Counted from the first letter of the stretch, positions 1 through 8,533 are shown. The stretch is DNA of 13,444 bases from Deltaproteobacteria bacterium (GCA_017417085.1 JAFPZV010000285.1:1-13444), one strand, 5' to 3'. Notes: a model not told the origin generated them from the letters alone. A program made the numbers and translations.

Positions 1-1
1 G

Positions 2-145
2 GGAAAGGCTCTGGACATCAGGGTCAATGGAGTGAACGTCGCCCATGTGCGGAATGTCGCCCTGCGTCTTCACCAGGGAGGGGTAGGCTACTATCCGCGC
101 TCCGGTTTTGTCCACATTGACACCGGGCCGCTGCGCACATGGTAA
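2..145 (+). CDS. YcbK/M15-like (DUF882) peptidase, C-terminal fragment
   Basis: This is the last 47 codons of a gene that begins left of the window; the reading frame starts at base 2 and ends at TAA 143-145. The visible residues include ALDIRV, GGVGYYPRSGFVHID and a final RTW. This ending is characteristic of the YcbK/DUF882 branch of the M15 (D-Ala-D-Ala carboxypeptidase-like) zinc peptidases. The Asp of ALDIRV and the His of FVHID correspond to expected zinc ligands. Family members are exported, usually through a Tat or Sec signal, and are thought to act on cell-wall peptides; the signal region is outside the window. The gene converges on the M50 protease gene and is followed by a hairpin terminator about 40 bp downstream. 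The family call is firm from the tail; the exact substrate is unknown. Confidence 0.82.
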   Translation, partial: GKALDIRVNGVNVAHVRNVALRLHQGGVGYYPRSGFVHIDTGPLRTW

Positions 146-182
146 AAGCGGCGCGCAGCAGCTGTTCATCAGGACTTCAAAC

Positions 183-219
183 AAAAAGCCGATGGAAAAC
201 CTGTTTCCATCGGCTTTTT
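183..219. terminator. Bidirectional intrinsic terminator between convergent genes
   Basis: A perfect 16-bp stem (183-198 pairs with 204-219) encloses a 5-base loop. The + strand run of T extends past 219 (CTTTTTTCTTTTTC). On the minus strand the stem ends in five T. It lies between the stop of the YcbK-like gene (145) and the stop of the minus-strand M50 gene (249), so it can terminate both transcripts. Confidence 0.9.
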
Positions 220-248
220 TCTTTTTCTTCTTCCCACCCCCAACGCAT

Positions 249-941
249 TCAGGCGGAATGCAGCAAAAAATGCATAACATTCACCACCACCGACAACTGC
301 TGTCCGGCCAGGGCCTCTATGATCCGGACTATGATCGGCCACAGCGCGATACTGTAGAAACGCGTAAAGGAAATCAGCAGTATGATGATAAGAAAACCCC
401 AGGATTCCAACTTCGACAGGACTTCCGCCTGCCTGTCGGGAAGCACCCCGGCCAGGATGCGCCCGCCATCCAGCGGCGGAATCGGAATCAGGTTGAAGAT
501 CGCCAGATTCACATTGATGAACAGGCTGAAGGCCACCATGTACAACACTGGCCGGAAGACAAACAGCAGCGGCGAAGTGGCGGACAGTCCACTCCAGCGC
601 GCGCCCAGCATCATGCCGTGCAGCACCAGCGCGGAAAGGCCGGCCAGCAGCAGATTGGAAACCGGCCCGGCCAGGGCCACCCAGATCATGTCCCGCTTGG
701 GCGATGTCAGATTCCTCGGATTGACCGGTACCGGCTTGGCCCAGCCGAATCCGAAAACCAGCAGGGCCACCACCCCCAACGGATCCAGATGCTTGAACGG
801 ATTGAGCGTTAAACGCCCCAGCAGGCGGGCGGTCGGATCCCCCAGCTTCTGCGCGACACAGCCGTGGGCCACCTCGTGAATCATGACCGCCAACAAGGCC
901 GGTATCAGCATAACGGAAACCCGAATCAAAATATCGTTCAT
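249..941 (-). CDS. Site-2 protease family (M50) membrane zinc metalloprotease
   Basis: The 230-residue protein is an integral-membrane metallopeptidase of the S2P/M50 family, in the short form without PDZ domain. It has the zinc motif HEVAH (H22, E23, H26) inside the first hydrophobic segment. The second motif, NLIPIPPLDGGR, is at 150-161, with D158 as third zinc ligand. A conserved ALAGPVSNLL segment lies at 89-98. Hydrophobic stretches near 8-25, 55-66, 86-112, 130-152, 182-195 and 200-212 fit about five or six membrane helices. The family cleaves substrates within the membrane, often in regulated proteolysis; the substrate here cannot be told. The ATG at 941 has only a weak ribosome site (AGGGCAGG). 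It is the last gene of the minus-strand operon, 63 bp after the nucleotidyltransferase fusion, and ends at the hairpin terminator. Confidence 0.9.
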   Translation of the reverse strand: MNDILIRVSVMLIPALLAVMIHEVAHGCVAQKLGDPTARLLGRLTLNPFKHLDPLGVVALLVFGFGWAKPVPVNPRNLTSPKRDMIWVALAGPVSNLLLAGLSALVLHGMMLGARWSGLSATSPLLFVFRPVLYMVAFSLFINVNLAIFNLIPIPPLDGGRILAGVLPDRQAEVLSKLESWGFLIIILLISFTRFYSIALWPIIVRIIEALAGQQLSVVVNVMHFLLHSA

Positions 942-1004
942 AGTGCCTGCCCTACGTACCCCGTTTTTCTACAACATCCCCGGCATTTTGCCGTCTTGTA
1001 TGAG

Positions 1005-3632
1005 TTATATAAACATCTTTTTTACGAAATCAATCTCTTCGGCGCGGTTCTTGACCCAGCCGTCCAGCCGGGCGTCCAGCAGAGCCTTGAGTATTCTCTG
1101 AAAATTTTCCCCCGGGGTGTAACCCATGGCCTTGAGATCGTGACCGGTGAGTTCCGGCGTTACAAAACGCCACTTTGCGATGCACTGGGAAAACAGCTGC
1201 CGCGCTTCCCCGTCCGAAAGCAATGCCATTCCATAAACCAGCAATTCCGGCGGAAAAGACCTGAGCTGTTCGAACAACTGACTGGGCAGGGGCACCTTGC
1301 CTTCGCCGCACTGCCACTTCAACTGCCGCACGACCTTATGCAATTCCGTACGGCATTCCGTCAGGCAACGGCGCTCGGCGCGCACCACATTCAGCCGCTC
1401 GCACAGTTCGCCGACCGATTTGTCGTCCAACCCGCTGGTCAGGCAGAGCAGCAAAACCACCCAGCGCTGAAACGGCTCCTGCAAAAACAGCAGCTCATAC
1501 CAGTTCAGGACCTTGAAAACTTCATCGAACAGATCGATGACCGTCTGGGTCAGCGTCAGCGCCGGATGCAAAAAACGCAGAACGTCCAGCGCCGCCATCC
1601 GCCGCAGAGTCTGCACAACCTCTCCCTGCCTGAATATGATGATGAGCTCGTTCAGCAGGCGGATTCCCGCCACCTTGTCAATAAAACCCGCCCGCACCGC
1701 GCTTTTGAGCAAGGCTTCGGAATTCTGGCCGATGCGGAAGCCCAGACGCTGCTCCAGCCGGATGGCGCGGAAGATCCGGGTTGGATCCTCGACGAAGCTC
1801 AAATTGTGCAGCACCCGGATCACCTTGTCGCGCAGGTCGCGCTGTCCTCCGAAAAAGTCGAGCAGTTCTCCGAAGTCGCGGCGGTTGAGCGAAATTGCCA
1901 GGGTATTGATGGTAAAATCACGCCGGTACAGATCGTTTTTGATCGAGGCGTATTCCACCTGGGGCAGAGCCCCCGGCGACAGATAGTACTCCCAGCGGGC
2001 CGAAGCCACATCCACTTTGGAATCGTCGGGAAAGATCAGCACTGCGGTATGAAACTTCGCATGCGCCCGCACCCGGCATTCGGGATGGTGCTCCCGAAAG
2101 CGCTCGGCAAAGGCAATGCCATCACCGTCCACCACGATATCAATATCGAAATTCTCCTGCCGAAGGAGCAGATCCCGCACAAAACCGCCCACCACCAGCA
2201 CGTTGACGCCCATTTCGTCGCCGACCGAGCCGATCGCCTCCAGAAGCTCCATCCGGTCGGCAGAAAGCTGCGACCGCAACTGCCTCGCCAGCTGACGGCG
2301 GCGTCCCAGGTTTTCCGCCGGTTTTTCTCCGGAGCTACGCTGCCCGAAAATCAGCTGCCGCAGCAGATCGGTACGGGTCAGGGCCCCCACCAGTTCTCCA
2401 TTCTCCACAATCGGGAAAAAGCGCTGGTTGCGCTCCAGAAGCATCTCCTGGAGTACCTTGACCGGCGTGTCCGGCGGCACCGTGGCGAATTCGGCGTCCA
2501 TGTAGTCGGTGACCAGGGCCTCCTCAAGTCCGTGATAGAAGGCCTTGTCCATCAGATGACGGGTCACGATGCCAATGACCGTCCCCTCGCGCAGCACCGG
2601 CATGGCGTTGACGTTGTACCGGTTGAAGAGTTCCCGCGCCTGGCCGATGGTCAGCGTCGCGGCAATGCTCTTGACCGGCGAGGACATGATGTCGGCGGCC
2701 ACGCAACTGTGCCGCACATGTTTTTCCAGTACCGAAGGCAGCCGATCCAGCACCTGGATCAGCGTCAGATCCCGTACCGAGGCCGAAGCCGCAAAGGCAT
2801 GCCCTCCGCCGCCAAATTCGCCCATGATCCGATCCATGGGCACTTCGGGAATCCGGGAGCGTCCCACCAGAAATACCCGGCCCGCCAGACGGGCGGCCAC
2901 TACAAGCGCATCCAGATTCTTCATGTCACGCAACTTGTGGGTCAATTCCGCCAAATCGCCCACATAGTTGCGCGCCGAAGCCTGCGCTATGGCGACTTCC
3001 ACCTCATGTACCGGGATGAAGCGCAGCGTATGGAGCATCTGATGAAGCAGCTGCACTTTTTCCACCGTGAACTCCGGAGCGAGAAAATCGCCGACGGTAT
3101 TCAGCTCGGCTCCGCAGGAGAGCAGAAAGGCCGCGGCGCGGCAGTCATCCGCGGTTGTAGAACTGGAAAGCAAGTCGTTGGTATCCTCGTGCAGCCCGAT
3201 CATCATCAGGGTCGCCTCTTCAGGCGTGGGACGAATCCGGCGTTCCTCGAACAGGCGGGCAAAAATGGTGACGGCGGCTCCCACCGCCGCGATATGCTCC
3301 TGCGAACCATGCAGGTCATCCGCGCCAGAAGCTTCATGATGATCGAAAATATGGATATCCACTCCGGGACGCTCCGCCACCTGGGCAAAAGGCCCGATGC
3401 GCGACTTGCGGCGGACATCCACCAAAATCAGGCGGGTGATTTCATCCAGATTGATGTCGCCCGGATTTTTGAAACGCTCCGCCAGACCGGGATTTTTCCG
3501 GCAAAATTCCTGCAGGCCGCGTCCCTGCCCCCCGGCAAAGACCAGAGTCGCTTCCGGATACAGCTTGCTGGCCGCCAGCATGGAACCGAAGGCATCAAAA
3601 TCGGCATTCAGATGGGCGCTGATAACTTCCAT
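1005..3632 (-). CDS. DHH phosphoesterase-CBS-tRNA nucleotidyltransferase (CCA/A-adding) fusion
   Basis: This 875-residue protein joins three modules. Residues 1-300 are a DHH/DHHA1 phosphoesterase (NrnA/RecJ-like): NADFD at 9-13, VDVRRKSRIG near 71-80, DHHEASG at 97-103, and GGGGH at 274-278. Two CBS domains follow at about 311-365 and 374-428 and probably bind an adenine nucleotide. Residues 475-875 are a class II nucleotidyltransferase/poly(A) polymerase: GGFVRDLLL from 482, the metal-binding D496 and D498, RRDFTINT at 570-577, EDPTR at 615-619, and the C-terminal MGYTPG signature at 836-841. The protein likely adds A or CCA to tRNA 3' ends; the DHH part may degrade nanoRNA or small nucleotides. 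Which nucleotides are added cannot be read from sequence. ATG 3632 is preferred over an in-frame TTG two codons upstream because AGAGAG (3642-3647) lies 9 bases before the ATG but only 3 before the TTG. It follows pyrD by 35 bp. Confidence 0.93.
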   Translation of the reverse strand: MEVISAHLNADFDAFGSMLAASKLYPEATLVFAGGQGRGLQEFCRKNPGLAERFKNPGDINLDEITRLILVDVRRKSRIGPFAQVAERPGVDIHIFDHHEASGADDLHGSQEHIAAVGAAVTIFARLFEERRIRPTPEEATLMMIGLHEDTNDLLSSSTTADDCRAAAFLLSCGAELNTVGDFLAPEFTVEKVQLLHQMLHTLRFIPVHEVEVAIAQASARNYVGDLAELTHKLRDMKNLDALVVAARLAGRVFLVGRSRIPEVPMDRIMGEFGGGGHAFAASASVRDLTLIQVLDRLPSVLEKHVRHSCVAADIMSSPVKSIAATLTIGQARELFNRYNVNAMPVLREGTVIGIVTRHLMDKAFYHGLEEALVTDYMDAEFATVPPDTPVKVLQEMLLERNQRFFPIVENGELVGALTRTDLLRQLIFGQRSSGEKPAENLGRRRQLARQLRSQLSADRMELLEAIGSVGDEMGVNVLVVGGFVRDLLLRQENFDIDIVVDGDGIAFAERFREHHPECRVRAHAKFHTAVLIFPDDSKVDVASARWEYYLSPGALPQVEYASIKNDLYRRDFTINTLAISLNRRDFGELLDFFGGQRDLRDKVIRVLHNLSFVEDPTRIFRAIRLEQRLGFRIGQNSEALLKSAVRAGFIDKVAGIRLLNELIIIFRQGEVVQTLRRMAALDVLRFLHPALTLTQTVIDLFDEVFKVLNWYELLFLQEPFQRWVVLLLCLTSGLDDKSVGELCERLNVVRAERRCLTECRTELHKVVRQLKWQCGEGKVPLPSQLFEQLRSFPPELLVYGMALLSDGEARQLFSQCIAKWRFVTPELTGHDLKAMGYTPGENFQRILKALLDARLDGWVKNRAEEIDFVKKMFI

Positions 3633-3667
3633 ATGCAAAGGCTCTCTTGGAAAAAGGCTTTTTCTGT

Positions 3668-4642
3668 TTACCAGCCGCGATCCGGCGCCTCAAGACAGCC
3701 AACCAGATCACGCAAGGCGAAAACTTTCTGTTCACGGCAAAAATCGGCCAGACCATCGACAATGCGGATCATCGCGCCCGGATCCGCAAAGTTTGCGGAG
3801 CCAACCTGAATGGCTGTCGCTCCCGCCATGATGAACTGGAGCGCATCCTCGGCGCTGCAGATGCCGCCGATGCCAATGACCGGGATTTTGACCGCCCGGA
3901 CGGTTTGCCAAACCATGCGGAGCGCCACCGGCATGATGGCCGGTCCCGACAGCCCGCCGGTGATGTTGGCCAGACGCGGTTTGCGGGTACGGATGTCAAT
4001 GCTCATACCGGTCAGGGTGTTGATGCAGCTGATGGCGTCGGCCCCCGCCTCCTCCACCGCCTTTGCGACAACGGTGATATCGGTGATGTTCGGTGTGAGC
4101 TTGACAATCAAAGGCTTGGCAATACGGCTGCGCACCAGTTTCACCACCGTCGCGGCCGCGCGCGGATCGGTGCCAAACACGATGCCACCCTGCTTAACAT
4201 TGGGACAGGAGATGTTGACCTCCACCGCCGCCACTTCATCCAGATCGGAAAGCCGGGCCGCCACTTCACCGTACTCTTCCAGGGTATTCCCGAAAAAATT
4301 TACGATAACTGGAGTTTCGATTGTCCGTAAAAAAGGCAATTTGTCACGGATGAAGGCGTCCACGCCCACATTCTGCAAACCCACCGCATTGAGCATGCCC
4401 GCCGTGGTTTCCGCGATGCGCGGCGTGGGATTCCCCATCTTGGGGCGCAGCGACAGCCCCTTGGTCACGATGGCGCCCAGACGGTGCAGATCGATCAAGG
4501 CGGCGTATTCGCGTCCGTAGCCAAAAGTGCCGGAAGCGGGCATCACCGGGTTGCGCAGGCAGAGAGAGCCTATCCTGACGCTCAGGTCGGGATGGGCATC
4601 CAAGTTCCCCTTTTGTGCGGTATCCTGACAAATGTTGTTCAT
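3668..4642 (-). CDS. pyrD: Dihydroorotate dehydrogenase, class 1B catalytic subunit
   Basis: The 324-residue FMN enzyme oxidises dihydroorotate to orotate in pyrimidine synthesis. In class 1B enzymes electrons pass to the PyrK subunit and on to NAD. Visible motifs are [11 protein letters not shown] (31-41), [14 protein letters not shown], the active-site loop VNISCPN with catalytic-base Cys146, VKLTPN, the INT loop, GGLSGPAI (229-236) and the phosphate-binding GIGGI (257-261). The Cys base, rather than Ser, marks class 1. ATG 4642 was chosen because GAGGAG lies just upstream (4647-4652); an upstream in-frame start at 4675 has no such site and adds 11 unconserved residues. The N-terminus is about 20 residues longer than usual. 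It follows pyrK by 85 bp, a gap that holds a short open frame overlapping this start. Confidence 0.97.
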   Translation of the reverse strand: MNNICQDTAQKGNLDAHPDLSVRIGSLCLRNPVMPASGTFGYGREYAALIDLHRLGAIVTKGLSLRPKMGNPTPRIAETTAGMLNAVGLQNVGVDAFIRDKLPFLRTIETPVIVNFFGNTLEEYGEVAARLSDLDEVAAVEVNISCPNVKQGGIVFGTDPRAAATVVKLVRSRIAKPLIVKLTPNITDITVVAKAVEEAGADAISCINTLTGMSIDIRTRKPRLANITGGLSGPAIMPVALRMVWQTVRAVKIPVIGIGGICSAEDALQFIMAGATAIQVGSANFADPGAMIRIVDGLADFCREQKVFALRDLVGCLEAPDRGW

Positions 4643-4698
4643 GACTCTCCTCTTTTTTGCCGTAAAGAAAACCATTTCAACAGGTCAAATATTTTCAT
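4639..4698 (-). CDS. Possible 19-codon leader ORF overlapping the pyrD start
   Basis: An ATG at 4698 opens a 19-codon frame, reading [19 protein letters not shown], whose TGA stop overlaps the pyrD ATG as ATGA. The Shine-Dalgarno sequence of pyrD lies inside the frame and encodes RGES. The peptide alternates hydrophobic and basic residues, so it could form an amphipathic helix. No convincing ribosome-binding site precedes its ATG (the upstream sequence is TTGCAAACGATC). It could be a leader that couples translation to pyrD, or a chance frame. Only its exact ATGA junction and its place in an otherwise unexplained 85-bp gap argue for it. Confidence 0.25.
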   Translation of the reverse strand: MKIFDLLKWFSLRQKRGES

Positions 4699-4727
4699 GA
4701 TCGTTTGCAACGGCCCGAATTCGGAAA

Positions 4728-5540
4728 CTACCAGGCCAGCGCGTCGCCATCGAATACCGGGCCATCCTTGCACACCGACAAAAGCTGCGGATGTTCTTCC
4801 GTATGCGCGGCGCCTTTCACCATGCATCCCAGACAGGCGCCGACCCCGCAGCCCATCAACGATTCCAGCGACACCTGCAGGGGCACTTGCGCTTCCCTGC
4901 ACATATCACGCACAGCCCGCAGCATGGGCATCGGTCCGCAGGCCGCAACCAGCGCAGGACGCCCTTCCCGGAGACGCCCGGCCAACAGTTGGGTAACCAA
5001 TCCCCGAACGCCTTCGCTTCCGTCTTCAGTGCTCACCCGTACAGGCACATGCGCCGCCGTGAAATCCTCCACGGCCAGGATATCATTACGGGTTTTGCCT
5101 CCAAGCAGCAATTCGACGTTATGGGTTGCGGCAAAAGCCCGGGCACTTGTCAAAAGCGGCGCGACACCAACGCCGCCAGCCACCAGCACCACATCGCCTT
5201 CGGGAATGCTCAGGTTGAAGCCGTTGCCCAGGGGGCCCAGCACTTCAACCGGATCGCCTTCACGCAGTCCGGCCATCAGCGCCGTGCCTTCTCCGACAAC
5301 CCGATAGAGCAGCTCCAGATACTCAAGTGATTCCGCATTCCCGTTTTCCGGCGGCAGCTGCCCGATATCAAAAATGCCGAAAGGACGCCGCAAAAAAGGC
5401 ACCGTTCCTTTCCGTACCCGGAGCATCACAAACTGCCCCGGCCGGGCCTGCGCTTCAAGATCCGGGGCCATTACCCGCATCCTCAAGTATCCCGGCGCCA
5501 CTTCCCGATTAAAGATCACCGTTGTCGTCAGGTTTTTCAC
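4728..5540 (-). CDS. pyrK: Dihydroorotate dehydrogenase electron-transfer subunit
   Basis: The 270-residue iron-sulfur flavoprotein is the FAD/[2Fe-2S] partner of class 1B PyrD and links dihydroorotate oxidation to NAD reduction. In order: an FAD-binding barrel with RRPFGIFD (51-58), a VVGEGT segment (to 86) and GPLGNGF (102-108); an NAD-binding fold with GGVGVAPL (122-129) and ACGP (200-203); and a C-terminal cluster site with Cys231, Cys236, Cys239 and Cys257 in the CX4CX2C...C spacing of the family. The frame stays open upstream to 5864, but that part overlaps rimI. The start is placed at GTG 5540 because a GGGGGGA site lies about 8 bases before it and the homologous protein begins here. 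It starts 19 bp after the rimI stop and precedes pyrD. Confidence 0.95.
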   Translation of the reverse strand: MKNLTTTVIFNREVAPGYLRMRVMAPDLEAQARPGQFVMLRVRKGTVPFLRRPFGIFDIGQLPPENGNAESLEYLELLYRVVGEGTALMAGLREGDPVEVLGPLGNGFNLSIPEGDVVLVAGGVGVAPLLTSARAFAATHNVELLLGGKTRNDILAVEDFTAAHVPVRVSTEDGSEGVRGLVTQLLAGRLREGRPALVAACGPMPMLRAVRDMCREAQVPLQVSLESLMGCGVGACLGCMVKGAAHTEEHPQLLSVCKDGPVFDGDALAW

Positions 5541-5559
5541 TCGCTGTTCCCCCCGTTGT

Positions 5560-6024
5560 TCATGAAACCGTTTCAGACAAATCCTTTGCCATAACCAGCG
5601 CGTCTTCGCCGTCGCTGTAGTAGCCCTTGCGCAAACCGATGACCCGGAAACCGCATTTCTGGTAAAGCGTCCGGGCAGCAGTGTTGCCAACCCGTACCTC
5701 CAGCAGGGCCCGTACGCCCTCTCCGGTTCCACAGGCGGCCAGTGCATGCGCAAGCAGCGTTCGCGCCACTCCGCGACGCCGAAAGGCGCAGGCCGTAGCC
5801 AGATTGAGCACGCTGAGTTCTCCCAGGAAAAGATGATAACAGATATACCCGGCCAGTTCACCATCCAGCATCAGCAGATCCAGATGAGCATGGCGATTCT
5901 CCAGTTCTTCCCGAAACATGCCGGCCGTCCAGGGATGAAGCCGGCAGCCGCGCTCCAGAGCCGCCAAGGCATCCAGATCCTGGCAGGTCGCCGGACGGAT
6001 TTGCGCATCGCATATCATCATCAC
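5560..6024 (-). CDS. rimI: Ribosomal-protein-S18-alanine N-acetyltransferase-like GNAT protein
   Basis: From the chosen start this is a 154-residue GNAT acetyltransferase, close to the usual RimI length. It shows IRPATCQDLDAL at the N-terminus, HPWTAGMF, the acetyl-CoA loop RRRGVAR (82-88), and the RimI block LEVRVGNTAARTLYQKCGF followed by GLRKGYYSDGEDALVM. RimI acetylates the N-terminal alanine of ribosomal protein S18, though some homologues have broader targets. The start is uncertain. GTG 6024 and the ATGs at 6021 and 6018 sit 11, 14 and 17 bases after GGAGG (6036-6040). A longer frame opens at GTG 6099 but lacks a ribosome site and adds 25 residues unlike the family. First gene of the minus-strand pyrimidine/tRNA operon. 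Confidence 0.88.
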   Translation of the reverse strand: MMMICDAQIRPATCQDLDALAALERGCRLHPWTAGMFREELENRHAHLDLLMLDGELAGYICYHLFLGELSVLNLATACAFRRRGVARTLLAHALAACGTGEGVRALLEVRVGNTAARTLYQKCGFRVIGLRKGYYSDGEDALVMAKDLSETVS

Positions 6025-6099
6025 AGGTTCATCATCCTCCCCCCTTTTCCCCAGGCTGCGCCTTTTCCTCAAGCCTTCCGGGAAAAATGGCATTGTCAC

Positions 6100-6254
6100 A
6101 GTATATATTCATACCGATTTTGCCATGCTTTTGGTAAAATATATTTTCATACATCGTTGCGCGCCGCTTCGCTTTCCCCGGATACCTGCGCATACGCTGG
6201 CAGCATTTTTGCAGTGTTATACAAAAAACACCTCATGCAAAAGGATGGAACAAC
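6100..6254. promoter_or_regulatory. Divergent promoter region between rimI and purM
   Basis: This AT-rich stretch separates two diverging operons and must hold both promoters. On the minus strand TTACCA-N18-TATGAA, or an overlapping TATACT, are the best sigma-70-like candidates. On the + strand TATACA near 6218-6223 is a possible -10 with a poor -35. A 12-bp palindrome AAAATATATTTT lies at 6136-6147. The near-repeats ATATATTCATAC (6103-6114) and ATATATTTTCATAC (6139-6152) could be regulator sites. None of these matches a named operator that I recognise. Confidence 0.3.
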
Positions 6255-7307
6255 TTGGAAAAACACGCCCCCATGACCTATTCGGACGCCGGTGTCAATA
6301 TTGATGCCGGCAACATGTTCGTCGATATGATCCGGCCGTTGGTACGGGCCACGCATCGCCCGGAGGTCAAGACCGATATCGGCGGGTTCGGCGGACTCTT
6401 CGCGCTGCACGCCGAAAAATACCGCAATCCTGTGCTGGTCTCCTCCACCGACGGCGTCGGCACCAAGCTCAAGATCGCCTTCCAGATGAACCGGCACGAC
6501 ACCGTGGGCATCGATCTGGTGGCCATGTGCGTCAACGACATCATCGTCCAGGGCGCGGAACCTCTTTTCTTTCTCGACTACCTTGCCAGCGGCAAGCTGG
6601 CGGTAGAACAGTCCTGCGACATCGTCAGGGGAATAAGCCTGGGCTGCCAGCAGGCGGGCTGCGCGCTGATAGGCGGCGAAACCGCCGAGATGCCGGGCAT
6701 GTATGCCGAAGGGGAATACGACCTGGCCGGATTTACCGTGGGTGTGGTGGACGACGATCGTATTATTGACGGCTCCTCCATCACCGTGGGGGATCAGATC
6801 ATCGGCATCGCCTCCAGCGGAGTGCACTCCAACGGTTTTTCACTGGTGCGCAAGGTGTTGCTGGAAGGACGTCCGGAACGCATCCACGAAATCATCCCCG
6901 AACTGGGGCGTACATTGGGCGAGGAACTCCTGACGCCGACGCGGATCTACGTCAAGACCATCGTCAACCTGCTGCGCGACTTTCGCATCAAGGGCATGGC
7001 GCACATTACCGGCGGGGGCCTGCTTGAAAACGTGCCGCGGGTTCTGCCAAAGAACTGCCAGGCGCTTTTCAACCGCGGCAGCTGGACGGTGCCGCCCATC
7101 TTTTCCCTGATTCAGAGGGAAGGCCAGATCGACGAAATGGAAATGTTCCGCGTCTTCAACATGGGCATCGGCATGGTGGTCATAGCGCCAAAAGCGCAGG
7201 CCGAAGATATCCTTCTGCGGCTGTCGGGACTGCAGGAAACCGCCTTCCTCATCGGCGAAATCGGCTCGCTTCCGGAAGAAGGCGCTCCCCAGGTGCGTTT
7301 CATATGA
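6255..7307 (+). CDS. purM: Phosphoribosylformylglycinamidine cyclo-ligase (AIR synthetase)
   Basis: The 350-residue ATP-dependent cytosolic enzyme closes the imidazole ring of the purine precursor, turning FGAM into AIR. It has the full PurM signature set: [10 protein letters not shown] (11-20), STDGVGTK (64-71), [11 protein letters not shown] (85-95), the ATP-binding [11 protein letters not shown] (140-150), [14 protein letters not shown] (187-200) and [16 protein letters not shown] in the C-terminal domain. Length matches E. coli PurM. The start is TTG 6255, with AAGGA 9 bases upstream (6241-6245). An ATG six codons later (6273) lacks a ribosome site and would trim residues usually present. 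Its TGA stop overlaps the purN ATG by 4 bases. Confidence 0.97.
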   Translation: MEKHAPMTYSDAGVNIDAGNMFVDMIRPLVRATHRPEVKTDIGGFGGLFALHAEKYRNPVLVSSTDGVGTKLKIAFQMNRHDTVGIDLVAMCVNDIIVQGAEPLFFLDYLASGKLAVEQSCDIVRGISLGCQQAGCALIGGETAEMPGMYAEGEYDLAGFTVGVVDDDRIIDGSSITVGDQIIGIASSGVHSNGFSLVRKVLLEGRPERIHEIIPELGRTLGEELLTPTRIYVKTIVNLLRDFRIKGMAHITGGGLLENVPRVLPKNCQALFNRGSWTVPPIFSLIQREGQIDEMEMFRVFNMGIGMVVIAPKAQAEDILLRLSGLQETAFLIGEIGSLPEEGAPQVRFI

Positions 7308-7954
7308 GAGGATCGGCTTCTCCACTGCGCATCGGCGTTCTGGCATCCGGAGAAGGCACCAATTTGCAGGCGCTGCTGGATGCCTGCCATGAGGGCAGAA
7401 TAAACGGTCATGTCGCGCTGATGCTTACCAACAACCCCCAGGCGGGAGCCATTGCGCGCTGCAAGCGCGCAGGCGTTCCCTTTGCCGTGGTCGATCACCG
7501 CGATTTTTCCGAACGGACGGCCTTTGACGCCGTGCTGGTGGAAAAGCTGCGCGCGGCGCGGATCGATCTGGTCGTGCTGGCGGGGTTCATGCGAATCATT
7601 TCACCTGTGCTGATCAACGCCTTTGCCCAACGCATCATGAACATCCATCCATCCCTTTTGCCTGCCTTTCCCGGAAAAGCCCCCCAGCGGCAGGCGCTGG
7701 AGCATGGCGTCCGTTTCAGCGGCTGTACCGTCCACTTTGTCGATAACGGCGTGGATACGGGCCCCATCATCCTCCAAGCGGTGGTTCCCGTCCACGAAAC
7801 CGACGATGTGGAAACCTTGAAACGGCGCATTCAGGAAGAGGAGCACCGCATCTATCCGCAAGCCGTCCAGCTCTTTGCACAGGGGAGGCTTATCCTCAAC
7901 GGGCGCCGGGTCACGATTTTGCCCGAAGCCTCATCGCTTCCGGATTCCTTCTGA
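7304..7954 (+). CDS. purN: Phosphoribosylglycinamide formyltransferase (GAR transformylase)
   Basis: The 216-residue enzyme transfers a formyl group from 10-formyltetrahydrofolate to GAR, the third step of purine synthesis. Motifs are the phosphate-binding SGEGTNLQ (15-22), LAGFMRI, the active-site [12 protein letters not shown] (113-124) with N113 and H115, and D151 in GVDTGPI. These three match the catalytic Asn106, His108 and Asp144 of the E. coli enzyme with a constant offset of seven. The ATG overlaps the purM stop (ATGA), with only a weak ribosome site, which suggests translational coupling. The usual His after the LLPAFPG loop is replaced (GKAPQRQAL), a local deviation away from the catalytic residues. 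Confidence 0.97.
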   Translation: MRGSASPLRIGVLASGEGTNLQALLDACHEGRINGHVALMLTNNPQAGAIARCKRAGVPFAVVDHRDFSERTAFDAVLVEKLRAARIDLVVLAGFMRIISPVLINAFAQRIMNIHPSLLPAFPGKAPQRQALEHGVRFSGCTVHFVDNGVDTGPIILQAVVPVHETDDVETLKRRIQEEEHRIYPQAVQLFAQGRLILNGRRVTILPEASSLPDSF

Positions 7955-7967
7955 AAAGAGATGGCCA

Positions 7968-8492
7968 ATGAAACAAGCCACGGCACCGCTTTTGATCAGC
8001 GCCTGTCTGCTGGGCATTGCCTGCCGCTACGACAGCGCCTCTCGCGACATCCCCGATGTCCGGGATTTCCTTCACCGCCACCATCTGTTGCCGGTGCCGA
8101 TCTGTCCGGAACAGCTGGGCGGTTTGCCCACGCCGCGGACACCCTGCCAATTTTGCGGCGGTGACGGCAAGGATCTGTGGCAGGGAACGGCAACCCTGGT
8201 AAACGAGGACGGCCATGATCTGACGCCCTTTTTCCAGCGCGGTGCCCGGGAAGCGCTGAAAATCGCGCAGCTGTGCGGTTGCAAGGCGGCGCTGCTGAAG
8301 GAGCGCAGCCCCAGCTGCGGCGTGCGGGCGGTGCACTGCGAAGGAATGCTTCGGGCGGGCACGGGCGTTACAACCGTGTTGCTGCGCGAGGCCGGTCTGT
8401 ACACCTTCAACGAAGAGGAACTTGCCGAAGTGAAACTTTTTCTGGCAGAACATCAGGAATTTCACCTTGCCGTTCCCGAGAAAACATGGTAG
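7968..8492 (+). CDS. DUF523 family protein
   Basis: A 174-residue protein of the DUF523 family, found widely in bacteria. The hallmark motifs are all present: SACLLGIACRYD (11-22), CPEQLGGLPTPR (46-57), FFQRGAREAL, and KERSPSCG (111-118). Conserved cysteines (C13, C19, C46, C117) and additional ones (C60, C63, C103, C105) suggest a redox or metal/thiol role, but no function is firmly established. No signal peptide is seen. The ATG at 7968 lies 13 bases after the purN stop with AAAAGAGATGG between; the upstream part of the open frame overlaps purN and is not coding. It belongs to the purM-purN-rpmB transcript; the reason for that company is unknown. Confidence 0.85.
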   Translation: MKQATAPLLISACLLGIACRYDSASRDIPDVRDFLHRHHLLPVPICPEQLGGLPTPRTPCQFCGGDGKDLWQGTATLVNEDGHDLTPFFQRGAREALKIAQLCGCKAALLKERSPSCGVRAVHCEGMLRAGTGVTTVLLREAGLYTFNEEELAEVKLFLAEHQEFHLAVPEKTW

Positions 8493-8533
8493 AAGATGTA
8501 ATTCATTTTTAATATCAACAGGAGGTTATCCCT

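Noticed and set aside
864..3809. A 981-codon open frame on the + strand
   Set aside because: It lies antisense to the nucleotidyltransferase fusion, has no ribosome site or recognisable domain, and its composition (rich in Gln, His and Arg) is that of a shadow frame of a GC-rich gene.
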